This document shows, piece after piece, positions 24,145 through 33,268 of a stretch of DNA of 64,000 nucleotides. The translations under genes and the position numbers were made by a program. The stretch is from Ardenticatenales bacterium (GTDB taxonomy: Bacteria; Chloroflexota; Anaerolineae; Promineifilales; Promineifilaceae), in assembly GCA_020634575.1 (NCBI GenBank), contig JACKBM010000012.1:1-64000 (forward strand), written 5' to 3'. The notes under the pieces are model-generated. The model was not told where the DNA came from, made no database searches, and saw nothing but the letters and a program-made list of their open reading frames with translations. How positions within the stretch are numbered: position 1 is the stretch's first letter; each line of letters starts with the position of its first letter.

Positions 24145-25499
24145 CCCAATCCCGCCAGGCCGCTGAACAAGCCTTCAAGACACGGCCGCATCACACCCTA
24201 TTCACCCTCTCCATTCCTGTCCTTTTTTCGCTTATTGCCGAGCCAATCACCGGCCTGGTCGATACCGCCTTCGTCGCCCGGCAAGGCAATATCGCCGGCG
24301 CGGCGCTGGGGGCCGGCACGGTCGCCCTCTCGTCGGTCTTCTGGATTTTCAACTTCCTGGGGGTGGGCACACAGACGGAAGTGGCCCAGGCGCTGGGGCG
24401 CGGTCAGCACAGCCGCGCCAAGGAGGCCAGCAGCCTGGCGTTGGGACTGGCCGCCCTCATCGGCTGCCTGCTCCTGTTGGTCTGGCCCCTGGCTGATGAT
24501 CTGGCCAATCTGCTCGGTGCGAGCGGCGCCATCGAAGAGGCCGCTGCCACCTACATTCGCTACCGTTTGTTAGGGGCACCGGCCGTTTTGGGCATGCTCG
24601 TCGTCTTTGGCGCCTTGCGCGGCCTGCAGGATATGCGCACGCCGCTGTGGATCGCCATCACCATCAACGCTATCAATATCCTGCTGGACATGCTCCTGAT
24701 TAGCGGCTTTGGGCCAGTGCCCGCTTTAGGCGTGGGTGGCGCGGCTCTGGCCAGCACCATCAGCCAATGGGTGGGCATCGGCTGGGGGCTGCTGGCGCTG
24801 CGGCGGCAACTTGGCCTTACCCGTCACATCCAGCTGGGCAACGCGGCCAACCTGCTGCGCGTGGGCCGGGATCTGTTCATCCGCACCGGCACCCTGACCA
24901 TTTATCTCTCCATCGCGACCCGGGTGGCCACCCGCATCGGCGCTGACGCCGGCGCAGCCCATCAAGCCATCCGCCAGATCTGGGTTTTCAGCGCCCTGGT
25001 GATGGAAGCATTTTCGGTAACCGCCCAGAGTCTCGTGGGCTATTTTATGGGTTCAGGTGAGCGTGCGCTGGCTAAACAAGTCGCTGCCTATTGCCTGGGC
25101 TGGAGCGTAGTTGCAGGCTTCGGCATGAGCGGGCTGCTGTTATTGGGCGAGGGCTGGCTGGCGACCTTGTTGGTGCCAGATTCGGCACAATTGATCTTCG
25201 CTTCCGCCTGGCTCATCGCCTCAATCAGCCAGCCGTTCAACGCGGTTGCCTTCATCACTGACGGCATTCATTGGGGCACCGGTGATTATCGTTATCTGCG
25301 CAATGGCATGATCCTGGCCACGCTCATTGGCGGTGGAGCGTTGCTGCTCATCGACACCGAGCAGCCGGCAGCGTTCCGCCTGGTTTGGGCCGCCACCACG
25401 CTGTGGATCATTGTCAGGGCCGTGGTTGGTCTGGTGCGGGTCTGGCCGGGACTGGGCCAATCACCCTTCAAGAGCGCTACAGTAGACGCGGATGCGTGA
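24141..25499 (+). CDS. MATE family efflux transporter
   Basis: 452 residues from ATG 24141, which overlaps the stop of the upstream gene. It has about 12 transmembrane helices in two related halves. The first half opens with LFTLSIPVLFSLIAEPITGLVDTAFVARQ split over helix 1, the usual MATE start with P-x-x-x-x-x-x-D-T. LGAGTVALSSVFWIFNFLGVG continues it, and the second half has the matching TGTLT and SQSLVGYFMGSG-like segments. Such proteins export drugs or metabolites in exchange for Na+ or H+. The subtype is the DinF-like group. The frame is open upstream, but that part has no family match. The end overlaps the convergent gene by 23 bp. Confidence 0.88.
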   Translation: MTQSRQAAEQAFKTRPHHTLFTLSIPVLFSLIAEPITGLVDTAFVARQGNIAGAALGAGTVALSSVFWIFNFLGVGTQTEVAQALGRGQHSRAKEASSLALGLAALIGCLLLLVWPLADDLANLLGASGAIEEAAATYIRYRLLGAPAVLGMLVVFGALRGLQDMRTPLWIAITINAINILLDMLLISGFGPVPALGVGGAALASTISQWVGIGWGLLALRRQLGLTRHIQLGNAANLLRVGRDLFIRTGTLTIYLSIATRVATRIGADAGAAHQAIRQIWVFSALVMEAFSVTAQSLVGYFMGSGERALAKQVAAYCLGWSVVAGFGMSGLLLLGEGWLATLLVPDSAQLIFASAWLIASISQPFNAVAFITDGIHWGTGDYRYLRNGMILATLIGGGALLLIDTEQPAAFRLVWAATTLWIIVRAVVGLVRVWPGLGQSPFKSATVDADA

Positions 25500-26067
25500 G
25501 CAGGAACCGGCCCAGGATGTAGCTGCCAATGAGGGTAATGAGAAGACCCAGGACCATCATCATGACTGGCAACGGCACTGAGCTCTGACTGATGAGCAAG
25601 AACGTCACCATAATAAGCAGGAAATAAAGCGGCAGGCGCCGGTTGCCGGCTCGCCAGGCCAGTAGCGCGGCCAACCCGGCCACCAGAATGGCCAGCGAGC
25701 TGCCGGTGATTATCCAGAACCGGCCGGTCAGATCCAGCAGATCAGCCGCCACTACCCCAAATACCAGCAAGCCCAGCAGAAGAAAAGCCAGCCCGATGAC
25801 CAGGGCCAGAATCGTCCGTTGCTGCACCAGCCGCGCCGGCGGCAGCTCCGCCGGCGCCACACGCGGCATGGTCAGGTAACGTTTGCCCATGAGCAGGAAC
25901 GGATAGACAAGCACGGCCAGAATGCCGCCGAAGGCCGCATTGTCAGTGTGCAGAAGTAGACCGGCCAGCAGCAACACCAGCCCCACGGCAATATCCTGCA
26001 GGCCATCCTGACCATACATGAGATAGGCGTGAACATCTCTGTCATTGAATTGGTTGTATACGGACAT
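25477..26067 (-). CDS. Membrane protein of unknown function
   Basis: 196 residues from ATG 26067 with AAGGAG upstream. After a polar start (MSVYNQFNDRDVHAYLMYGQDGLQD) come about six hydrophobic helices in three pairs, separated by short basic loops (GKRYLT, WRAGNRR). I do not recognise the family. The 3' end overlaps the convergent MATE gene. The frame stays open further upstream, but the strong ribosome-binding site supports ATG 26067. Confidence 0.7.
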   Translation of the reverse strand: MSVYNQFNDRDVHAYLMYGQDGLQDIAVGLVLLLAGLLLHTDNAAFGGILAVLVYPFLLMGKRYLTMPRVAPAELPPARLVQQRTILALVIGLAFLLLGLLVFGVVAADLLDLTGRFWIITGSSLAILVAGLAALLAWRAGNRRLPLYFLLIMVTFLLISQSSVPLPVMMMVLGLLITLIGSYILGRFLLTHPRLL

Positions 26068-26232
26068 GGTTCGCTCCTTGTCACCAGACAAACAGCACCT
26101 TAGCAGTCCCACGGTAGCAAAATAGGTCCCCAAGAAACAGTGACAAAGGTCCGAATCGGCCCAGCTTAAAGTCAGAGGTTCGCACGCCAATTGCCGGGTG
26201 ACTGCTTTGCCACCTGTTTTCTGCAATGCGAC

Positions 26233-26263
26233 AGCCCGGCCGCCTGCGATGAGGCGCCGGGCT
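26233..26263 (-). terminator. GC-rich hairpin after the MFS gene, possible terminator
   Basis: AGCCCGG/CCGGGCT and CGCCT/AGGCG pair around a 6-nt loop with a one-base bulge. On the minus strand it lies 60 bp beyond the MFS stop codon. A second small palindrome (CCCGA-TATTTT-TCGGG) lies next to it. There is no clean U-tract. Confidence 0.4.
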
Positions 26264-26322
26264 GCTCAACCCGATATTTTTCGGGCCTGTGACCATCAAC
26301 CAGCCTGAGTTCCAGTCATGAT

Positions 26323-27612
26323 CTAGTGAGAAGCTGTTTGGCTTTCAATCTTTAGCAGGGCTGGATGATCCTCAATGTTCATAACAGCGGGCAAAAACAA
26401 CCCGGCCACGCTCATCAATACACACAGGCCGCCACCCAGGAAAAACCAGGTCTTGAGCCCGGTCAGGTCAGCCACCGGACCGGCAATCATCAAGCCAATT
26501 GGGGCCATGATGCCGCCAACGCTGCTCAACAGGGTGGTAATACGGGCTTGCATCCCTGGCTCAACCGCCGACTGAATGACCGCGAAGAAAGGACCCATCG
26601 TCAATGGCGTCATGATGCCTACACATAGCGCCGCTGCAACCACCAGCAACAGAGCCGAGGCCGGGGCGATGGCCATCATCAATGTCCCGATGCCCATGCC
26701 CATCAGCCCCAACATAGAGGTCAGCATCTTGCGCTCGAAACCTCCCCAGATGCCGAGCCCGGCACCGCCAATAAGCATACCGATGCCCATGGCCGACTCA
26801 ACCCAGCTGAGCTGCACGGCGTCGCCACCAAAGAAATCCTTCACCAACAAGGGCAGCAGCGAAAATGCGGGGATGATGGTGAAGTTGATGCCAATCGTCA
26901 TCAGACCGACCAGCAGCAGACCCGGCCAACCCAGGAAATAACGGTAACCCGCCTGAAACTCCTGCCAGACAGTCGCCTGACCTGCAACACTCCCCTGGCC
27001 TGCTGCTGTTCGCTCCGGTTGCGGCACCCGGATAAAGCAGAGCGGCACAATAGCGAACAGAGCCGAACCGACATCAATCAGCAGCACCCCCTGGATTGGC
27101 AGGATACCCAGAAGCAGGGCTCCCAAAGGGGCCGAAATCACGTTCAGCCCCCCATTCAACATCTGATTGAGACCCTGAATGCGCGTTAGCTGTTCGACCG
27201 GGACCAGCAGGGACGTTGATGCGTTCATGGCATTGCTATGGAAGCTGCCGGCGAGCGAGCGGACAAACATCACCAGGTAGATTTGCCAGATGGTTACTTC
27301 GTTCAGAGCGAACTGAAGCACCAGCACGATGGTGAAAAAGGTGATGATGCTATCCGCCAGGATCATGACGCGCCGGCGGTCCCAACGATCCACGAGCGTG
27401 CCCACAAAAGGCCCTAAAAGAACCTGAGGCAAGGTCCCGACCATAGCGGCGGTCGCCAGCACCGTAGCCGATCGAGTCGCCACCGTCAGATACCAGATCA
27501 AAGCAAACTGGACAAGCTGGGTGCCAACGATGGAGACTGCCTGACCGCCCCAGATAGTGAAAAAGCGTGCTTGCCACGGCTTATGTTCGCGAATAGAAAA
27601 TTGAGTGGCCAC
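26323..27612 (-). CDS. Major facilitator superfamily efflux transporter
   Basis: 429 residues starting at GTG 27612, preceded by an AAGGGGGAAA ribosome-binding region. It has about 12 hydrophobic helices. The loop between helices 2 and 3 reads GTLVDRWDRRRVMILAD, the MFS motif A (G-x-L-x-D-R-x-x-R-(K/R)). FARNL-type segments of macrolide exporters appear here as FFTIWGGQAVSIVGTQLVQF at the N-terminus, which is typical of the MefA/YfmO-like drug exporters. The substrate is unknown. The start lies about 210 bp from a 24-bp palindromic operator-like site, suggesting local control, but no regulator gene is adjacent. Confidence 0.87.
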   Translation of the reverse strand: MATQFSIREHKPWQARFFTIWGGQAVSIVGTQLVQFALIWYLTVATRSATVLATAAMVGTLPQVLLGPFVGTLVDRWDRRRVMILADSIITFFTIVLVLQFALNEVTIWQIYLVMFVRSLAGSFHSNAMNASTSLLVPVEQLTRIQGLNQMLNGGLNVISAPLGALLLGILPIQGVLLIDVGSALFAIVPLCFIRVPQPERTAAGQGSVAGQATVWQEFQAGYRYFLGWPGLLLVGLMTIGINFTIIPAFSLLPLLVKDFFGGDAVQLSWVESAMGIGMLIGGAGLGIWGGFERKMLTSMLGLMGMGIGTLMMAIAPASALLLVVAAALCVGIMTPLTMGPFFAVIQSAVEPGMQARITTLLSSVGGIMAPIGLMIAGPVADLTGLKTWFFLGGGLCVLMSVAGLFLPAVMNIEDHPALLKIESQTASH

Positions 27613-27800
27613 TTTGTTTCCCCCTTGTGATCATCGCGTGATGGTGGGATAGATAAAAGGCCTGAAGCACGGCTGTAATGGCCTGGAAAAGAGGGCCCGG
27701 AGCAACGCTCCGAGCTGTATGGCGTTACCAACTTCAACCGTTCCTCAGGTTTGCTGGCAGAATCGTAACAAATGCAGCCCTCCACCAAATCGTCCGGCCG

Positions 27801-27848
27801 AACATTGTCTCGCCTGCCCGATAGGACATTGTCCGGGCGGACAATGTC
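27801..27848. promoter_or_regulatory. Operator-like palindrome plus half-site
   Basis: GACATTGTCCG-GG-CGGACAATGTC (27825-27848) is a perfect palindrome with 11-bp arms. A further ACATTGTC half-site lies at 27802-27809, about two helical turns away. They stand in the 441-bp divergent region between the MFS gene (start 27612) and the stress protein gene (start 28054), which otherwise shows no gene. A small hairpin (CGGAGC-AAC-GCTCCG) lies near 27697. Confidence 0.6.
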
Positions 27849-27914
27849 GCCTTCCCTCACCCACACAGGGCAAAACCTCAATTGCACCAGGCGACCTGTA
27901 GGCATAGCCCCAGA

Positions 27915-27975
27915 TTGGTGTTACCTGGCAGGAAAAATAATGCCTATTGTCACTGCGATCCGTGATAGCTATCAC
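27915..27975 (+). promoter_or_regulatory. Candidate Usp promoter with CRP/FNR-type site
   Basis: TTGGTG (27915-27920), a 17-bp spacer and TAATGC (27938-27943) form a weak promoter. Downstream, 27962-27975 is a perfect palindrome GTGATAGCTATCAC, which matches the GTGA-N6-TCAC pattern of CRP/FNR-family sites. Its position just after the likely start point would suit repression. No such regulator is in the window. Confidence 0.4.
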
Positions 27976-28053
27976 TTAACCTGTAGCTAGCTGAAAGGTA
28001 GGTCGGGTGCCGGTAAGCCAATTTGCTCACCCGGTGACCCGGGAGGTTATGCG

Positions 28054-28563
28054 ATGTTCAAGAAAATTCTTATCCCTCTTGACGGCTCCGCGCTCTCTGA
28101 GAAAGCGTTGCCGGCGGCCCTGGAAGTCAGCAATAAATTTGGCGCTGAGCTCATTTTGCTCCGGGTAGTGGAACGTCCCCAGGCCTATCTGCATGCAGAT
28201 GGTTGGGTGGACCTTGAGCTGATTAACAGCATTGAGGAACAGGCCAAGAAAGCTGTGGCCCGCTATCTGCAGGAGAAGGAAGCCGAGCTGGCCATTCAGG
28301 GGCAGATCGTGACCAGCATGATGTGGGAGCGCCAATTCCCGGCCGACGCAATTATTGAGGCGGCTGAAGAGCTGGACGTTGAGCTTATTGTGATGAGCAC
28401 CCATGGTCATGGCGGGCTGACCCGCTGGGTTTTTGGCAGTGTGGCGGATAAGGTGCTACGCAAAGCACACGTCCCCGTACTGCTCATTCGGGCTACTGAA
28501 GATCTTGAAGATCTGGAGCTGCCGGCCCTTGCCGACGAACTGGATCTTCGCGAGCCGGCCTGA
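28054..28563 (+). CDS. Universal stress protein (UspA family)
   Basis: 169 residues from ATG 28054 with GGGAGG about eight bases upstream. A single Usp domain with a Rossmann-like fold. ILIPLDGSALSEKAL is the nucleotide-binding start, and STHGHGGLTRWVFGSVADKV is the G-x2-G-x9-G-(S/T) ATP-binding motif, so it belongs to the ATP-binding class. VPVLLIR closes the domain, followed by an acidic tail (EDLEDLELP). Proteins of this family respond to energy or redox stress. The leader contains a CRP/FNR-type palindrome. A short gene follows after eight bases. Confidence 0.93.
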   Translation: MFKKILIPLDGSALSEKALPAALEVSNKFGAELILLRVVERPQAYLHADGWVDLELINSIEEQAKKAVARYLQEKEAELAIQGQIVTSMMWERQFPADAIIEAAEELDVELIVMSTHGHGGLTRWVFGSVADKVLRKAHVPVLLIRATEDLEDLELPALADELDLREPA

Positions 28564-28571
28564 TAGCGGCC

Positions 28572-28973
28572 ATGACATCGCCCTACCCGGCCCAGCCGAC
28601 CGGGCTGGCCAGACAGACGTACATGGAAATGGATGATTTGGTCCCCAGGGGCCAGATCATCCTTGCCTACCAGGAGCCGGCCGAATTAGACAAGCAGTTG
28701 CCGCGCTTGTTGGCCAAAGCCCGCCTGAGTGGTCAACATCTGCTGTTGCTGCGACTTTTCTGCCTGAACAAAAACGAGACCCACCGCAAGCGGCAGATCG
28801 CCAACCTGGAAATTGAACTTCGTAGTCTCAATGCCAGGCTGCAGAATCAGCAGGAGCTTATCAGCATCATGATCTTGCCCTGCGCGACGCTGGAGCAGTT
28901 GTTCGCTTTTGCCGTACACCACCAGGCAACCCAACTTCTCCTGACTGATGACCTGATGCAGGCTTACGCCTGA
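28572..28973 (+). CDS. Hypothetical protein, possible degenerate Usp-like domain
   Basis: 133 residues. The gene starts eight bases after the Usp stop codon without a clear ribosome-binding site, so coupled translation is likely. A central strand-helix pattern (RGQIILAYQEP, GQHLLLLRLF) and the end (LEQLFAFAVHHQATQLLLTDD) recall the alternating strands and the D-(L/I)-(I/L)-V-(M/L) strand of Usp domains, but no ATP-binding loop is present. It may be a Usp-fold partner of the upstream protein. I do not recognise a defined family. Confidence 0.55.
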   Translation: MTSPYPAQPTGLARQTYMEMDDLVPRGQIILAYQEPAELDKQLPRLLAKARLSGQHLLLLRLFCLNKNETHRKRQIANLEIELRSLNARLQNQQELISIMILPCATLEQLFAFAVHHQATQLLLTDDLMQAYA

Positions 28974-29034
28974 TCATTTTCCCAAGTTACGCTATCATCC
29001 TCAGGCTGGCTGTAGCGGCCAGCTTGAGGGACAT

Positions 29035-29589
29035 ATGATTACAATCGTCGATCTTGATCTGGCGGACGAAACGATGGTGACCCGCGCAGCTGAAGTTATA
29101 GTCGCTGCTTTTAGCCGGCACTATCCAGGCGCCTGGCCAACCCTGGCTGATGGTCTGGAAGAATTACACGAATTTGGTGAGAGCGGGCGCATTTGCCGGG
29201 TGGCCCAGACTGACGCGGGTCAGGTCGCTGGCTGGATTGGCGCCATCGATGCCTATGACGGCACTGGCTGGGAGCTACATCCGCTGGCGGTAGCGCCTGC
29301 CTGGCAGGGCCAGGGTATCGGCCGGATGCTGGTGGCGGATCTGGAAGCGTGCGTCCGGGCCAGAGGCGGCGTCACCCTCTTCCTGGGGACGGATGATGAG
29401 GATAATCAGACCAGTCTGGCCGGCATCGACCTCTATCCCGACCCCCTGATTCACCTGGCCCAAATCCGCAACCTGGACCGGCACCCGTATGAGTTTTATC
29501 AAAAGCAGGGCTTCGTCCTGACCGGCGTCATCCCCGACGCCAACGGACCGGGCAAACCGGATATCATGATGGCCAAGCGACTGACCTGA
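29035..29589 (+). CDS. GNAT acetyltransferase, AAC(6')-like
   Basis: 184 residues from ATG 29035 with GAGGG upstream. A GNAT fold. The acetyl-CoA loop reads LAVAPAWQGQGIGRML (V-x-P-x-x-x-x-x-G-x-G/A). The second half (LFLGTDDEDNQTSLAG, DLYPDPL, HPYEFYQKQGF, VIPDANGPGKPDIMMAKRL) closely follows the pattern of aminoglycoside 6'-N-acetyltransferases. An ability to acetylate aminoglycosides is possible but unproven; such genes in environmental bacteria often have other amine substrates. A small inverted repeat (CTGGC/GCCAG) lies just before the ribosome-binding site. Confidence 0.82.
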   Translation: MITIVDLDLADETMVTRAAEVIVAAFSRHYPGAWPTLADGLEELHEFGESGRICRVAQTDAGQVAGWIGAIDAYDGTGWELHPLAVAPAWQGQGIGRMLVADLEACVRARGGVTLFLGTDDEDNQTSLAGIDLYPDPLIHLAQIRNLDRHPYEFYQKQGFVLTGVIPDANGPGKPDIMMAKRLT

Positions 29590-29695
29590 GCGCCGCCCTG
29601 CCGAAAATAGTGAGCAATGCTCGTTCAACCTCCCATAGCCGCTGTCCACCGGTTTGCAACCAGCAGACCGGTCCTATGCTAGAATATCAGGTACG

Positions 29696-32600
29696 ATGGG
29701 CTATTTCTTACGTTTGCTCGGTCCCTTTGCCATCGAAGCAACCCCCAACCAGACGGCCAATGTCAATCTCAACCGAAAGACGCGGGCTATTCTGGCCTAT
29801 CTGGCCGCCACGGCGCGGCCGCAAAGCAGGCGTTTGCTGGCGGAGATGTTTTGCCAGGACACCAACGATCCGGCCGGTACCCTCCGCTGGCACCTGAGCC
29901 AGATCCGCCGCCGCGTCGCCAAAGAAATCATCAGCACGGACCGGCAGGAAACAAGCTTTAACTTTGGCGCAGCCACCGTCGACGTCCACCAGTTTCAGAT
30001 GACCCTGACCGAGCCGGAGACAGAATCCCTGGCCCGGTTGGAAAAGACCGTCAACCTCTACCGGGATAACTTCCTGGCCGACCTGGAACTGCCTGACAGC
30101 CCTGAATACGAACTTTGGCGACTAGGAGAACGAGCCCGTTACGCCCAGCTTTATGAGAAAGGTGGCACGGTCCTCGTTGAGCGCTACATCGAACGCGGGG
30201 CCTTTGCCGCTGCCCGGACACTGGCCCAGAAACTGTTACAGAGCAATCCGCTGCTGGAGCAGCTCCATCGTTATCTGATCTGGCTTTATGCCGAGGGCGG
30301 ATTGTATGAAGCGGCCCAACGGCAATACGAGCTGTGCCAGAAGCTCCTCTGGCAGGAATTGGCCGTCCAGCCGGCGCCGGAAACCACCGCGCTGGCAGCC
30401 GCTATCGCCGACGAAGCCGTGCCGCCCCCCCTGGAACTCGCCTTGCCGGCCAGCGCCTCACAGGTGCAATCCAGTCTGGGCAGCGCCGTAATGGCGAATG
30501 ACTTTGTGGGTCGGAAAACCGAGTTGCAGCATCTGGACCACGCCTGGGAGCGGTTGGCGGCAGGCAAGATCAGCACTGTGCTGGTAACCGCCATGGCCGG
30601 TGGCGGCAAAAGCCGCTTTCTGGCGGAATTTGCCCGCCGCAAGCTACCGGCCGGATCCCTCCTCGAAGGCATTTGTTACGAATCAACCAGCCAGATACCG
30701 TTTTTGCCCTGGCTGGCTGTTCTGGAACCGCTGGCCGCAAACCTGGCCCCAGCCAACCGGCAAGAGATTCCAGCGGCCTGGCAACGCCAGCTTGCCCGGT
30801 TGCTGCCAGCCCAGTTTCAGGATGCGGAGCCGGCGGCGGAAAAGCAGGATTTTCTTTTCCGGGCCATCGCCACTTTGCTGGAAATAGCCATCGCCGGTAC
30901 GCCTCGGCTGCTGTTTTTCGACGATTTGCAGTGGGCTGACAGCAGCAGCCTGCAGCTCTTTTGTTTCATTGCCGCCGAAATGCGCCGTCGCCAATGTCCC
31001 GTTATGTTGGTCGGCAGTTATCGGGCTGAGGAGGCAGCGGACAACGAAGCCCTGCTGGCCGCCGTACGTGATATTCAGGGGCAGGAGCGCACCAGCCTCA
31101 TTCAATTACCTCCCTTCACTGCGGTAGAAACAGCTCAGCTTCAGGCCCAGATGTCGGAACGAGACGAACCCCTGTCAGCCAAAGACGCCGCCGCGCTGCA
31201 TGCGGCTACGGGCGGGAACCCGCTATTTCTGGTCGAACTGATTCGGGCTGGTTTGGATGGGGATAAACCGGCCGGTGTCCAACAGGTCCCACCCAGCCTG
31301 CAAGCGCTCACCGAAAGACGCCTCAAGCGCCTTACCAATGACAGCCGGCAGGTACTGGAAACGCTGGCCATCCTCGACCGGCCGCCCTCCTTCGAATTGC
31401 TGCAGAGGGTGAGCGGCCGTTCTGAACATGAGACCTTGAATGCGCTGGAGGCCGGGCTGCAATGGCAGTTCCTCACTCACCATGAGGCCGATCAGTATCG
31501 CTTTGCCCATGATCTGGTCGCCACGGCGGTGCGGGCGCAACTGAGCCAGGTGCGCTTGCAGCGGTTGCACCGGCGCGCTGCTGTGACCCTCGAACAGCTT
31601 CATGCCGGGGAGGCCATCATCGCCTACCACTGGCGCATGGCCGGTAACAGTGAACGGGAAAGCCATTACACCTATCTGGCTGCACAAGCTGCTCTGAACC
31701 AGGGAGCCTACCATGATGCCACCGTTCTTTTCAGCCGCGTCCTGGAATTACTGCCGGAGACAGCGGCCCGACAGCGGGCCGAAGCCCTGTTGGGTCTGGT
31801 CCGTGGCATTCGCGTCACTGAAGGGGGCAACCGCTGGCAGGAGACTCTCGCCGACCTGATTCGTGAAACAGAACTGCTCGGCTGGCCTGATCTGAGCGCG
31901 GCTGCGGCCCTGCAACAGGCTGAATACCTACAACATATCGGCGAAAACCAGGAGGCGCTGGCAGTAGCCGAACAGGGTCTGCATGCCGCTCTGGCCGCCC
32001 GTGACAACAAATTACGCGCCAGGCTCATCCTGATCATGGGCCATTGCGCCCGCAATCTGGGCCAATATGAAATTGCCCGCACCTACGCCGAGCAAGCGGC
32101 GGCGGTCCTGGAGCAGTACGAGGATCTGTCAGGTCTGGCCATTGTCACCTCATTGCGGGCGGAGCTGGCCCAATTTCAGGGCCAGCCGCGGGAAGCCATC
32201 CGGCTTTTCAAAGAGGCGTTGGCCCAGTTCCGCCGTCTGGGTGATCCGCTTAACGAAAGTCATACGCTGAATCGCCTCAGTAATGCCCTGTACGCAGTTG
32301 ATGAAACGGTTGAAGGGCGTGAGATTCTTGACGCCGGCCTGCGAATCAGCCAGCAATTGGGCGACGAGATGGGCGCGGCCGGTCAGTACAATGGCATCGC
32401 CGGTACATTGATCAACAAGGGTGATTACGAAGGGGCGCTGGAGCATTACCAGATGGCGCTGGCCATCGCCCGGCGTCACCAGCATAAACTGGCAATTGCC
32501 GTCTGCCTGAGCAACATTGCCGCCGCGCTGATGCCTCTGGGCCGGATTGCCGAAGCAATGCCCCTTGTCGATGAATCGCTTGAACTAACGGTGACTGCCA

Positions 32601-33061
32601 ATCTACCCCGCTGGGAGGCGTTTGCCTTACAGACCAAAGCACTTTGCCACTTCGATCTGCAGGAGTATGCCTCCGCCCGGGAGCTGCTGCTCAAAGCCTA
32701 CGAAATCAGAAAAGTGTTGGGCGAAGATAACCTCACTTACAGCACAGTAGCCAATCTCATCCTGATCGATGCCCATCTGGGTGAATTGGCGGAAGGGGAG
32801 CGCTTCATTGAGATTGCCGAACAGTTGGCAGACTCGCTGGGAGCCAACTTGCCTTCCTTCTCAGCCCAGCGTTTTCACTTCGCCGTTTATCATCTGCGCA
32901 CAGCCCTGGATGATGAATCAAGAGCGCGAATCCACATCTTCAAAGCACACGAAATTGCACAGGCCCGTTTGGCTGACCCACGCAAGGGCGGCAGCTCAGC
33001 CAGCCATTTGAACGCGGAAATTCAGGCTATTCGCGATATCGTAGCGCGTTTGCAAAGCTGA
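29696..33061 (+). CDS. SARP-type regulator with AAA ATPase and TPR repeats
   Basis: 1121 residues from ATG 29696; the frame allows a start 14 codons earlier, but MGYFLRLLGPFAIEA is the usual beginning of the winged-helix domain. That domain covers about 1-95, the bacterial transcriptional activator domain about 95-235. The ATPase has FVGRKTEL, Walker A AMAGGGKSR (about 299-307) and Walker B LLFFDDLQWAD (about 405-415), typical of the AAA_16 group. TPR-like repeats fill the rest (GAYHDATVLFSRVLELLPET, NKGDYEGALEHYQMALAIAR). No C-terminal LuxR domain is present. -10-like boxes TATGCT (29675) or TAGAAT (29680) and TTGCAA (29654) precede it, which would leave a very short leader. The targets are unknown. 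Confidence 0.88.
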   Translation: MGYFLRLLGPFAIEATPNQTANVNLNRKTRAILAYLAATARPQSRRLLAEMFCQDTNDPAGTLRWHLSQIRRRVAKEIISTDRQETSFNFGAATVDVHQFQMTLTEPETESLARLEKTVNLYRDNFLADLELPDSPEYELWRLGERARYAQLYEKGGTVLVERYIERGAFAAARTLAQKLLQSNPLLEQLHRYLIWLYAEGGLYEAAQRQYELCQKLLWQELAVQPAPETTALAAAIADEAVPPPLELALPASASQVQSSLGSAVMANDFVGRKTELQHLDHAWERLAAGKISTVLVTAMAGGGKSRFLAEFARRKLPAGSLLEGICYESTSQIPFLPWLAVLEPLAANLAPANRQEIPAAWQRQLARLLPAQFQDAEPAAEKQDFLFRAIATLLEIAIAGTPRLLFFDDLQWADSSSLQLFCFIAAEMRRRQCPVMLVGSYRAEEAADNEALLAAVRDIQGQERTSLIQLPPFTAVETAQLQAQMSERDEPLSAKDAAALHAATGGNPLFLVELIRAGLDGDKPAGVQQVPPSLQALTERRLKRLTNDSRQVLETLAILDRPPSFELLQRVSGRSEHETLNALEAGLQWQFLTHHEADQYRFAHDLVATAVRAQLSQVRLQRLHRRAAVTLEQLHAGEAIIAYHWRMAGNSERESHYTYLAAQAALNQGAYHDATVLFSRVLELLPETAARQRAEALLGLVRGIRVTEGGNRWQETLADLIRETELLGWPDLSAAAALQQAEYLQHIGENQEALAVAEQGLHAALAARDNKLRARLILIMGHCARNLGQYEIARTYAEQAAAVLEQYEDLSGLAIVTSLRAELAQFQGQPREAIRLFKEALAQFRRLGDPLNESHTLNRLSNALYAVDETVEGREILDAGLRISQQLGDEMGAAGQYNGIAGTLINKGDYEGALEHYQMALAIARRHQHKLAIAVCLSNIAAALMPLGRIAEAMPLVDESLELTVTANLPRWEAFALQTKALCHFDLQEYASARELLLKAYEIRKVLGEDNLTYSTVANLILIDAHLGELAEGERFIEIAEQLADSLGANLPSFSAQRFHFAVYHLRTALDDESRARIHIFKAHEIAQARLADPRKGGSSASHLNAEIQAIRDIVARLQS

Positions 33062-33145
33062 ATTTCAGCGGTCGCGGCGACCCACACGAATTCCCACACG
33101 CTTCGCCATTATCTTTCTGCACATAGCCGGGTTAGGGGCCCGCAA

Positions 33146-33195
33146 CGTGAGGATACGGTGCTGGCAGCAACAGTGCATCGGCCCGTGTCCTCACG
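33146..33195. repeat. Inverted repeat downstream of the SARP-type gene
   Basis: CGTGAGGATACGG (33146-33158) pairs with CCGTGTCCTCACG (33183-33195) with one mismatch, around a 24-nt loop that itself holds a GCTGGCAGC hairpin. There is no U-tract. It could end the long regulator transcript or be a processed stem before the small gene at 33269. Confidence 0.5.
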
Positions 33196-33268
33196 ATGCC
33201 CGGCAACAGCCATCGTCATACCAGACATGCCAGCCTGAATCATTTGCCTATAGCAGAGGAGATTTCGT

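Noticed and set aside
27498..27990. Small open frames in the MFS/Usp divergent region
   Set aside because: They overlap one another on both strands, cross the palindromic operator and lack ribosome-binding sites.
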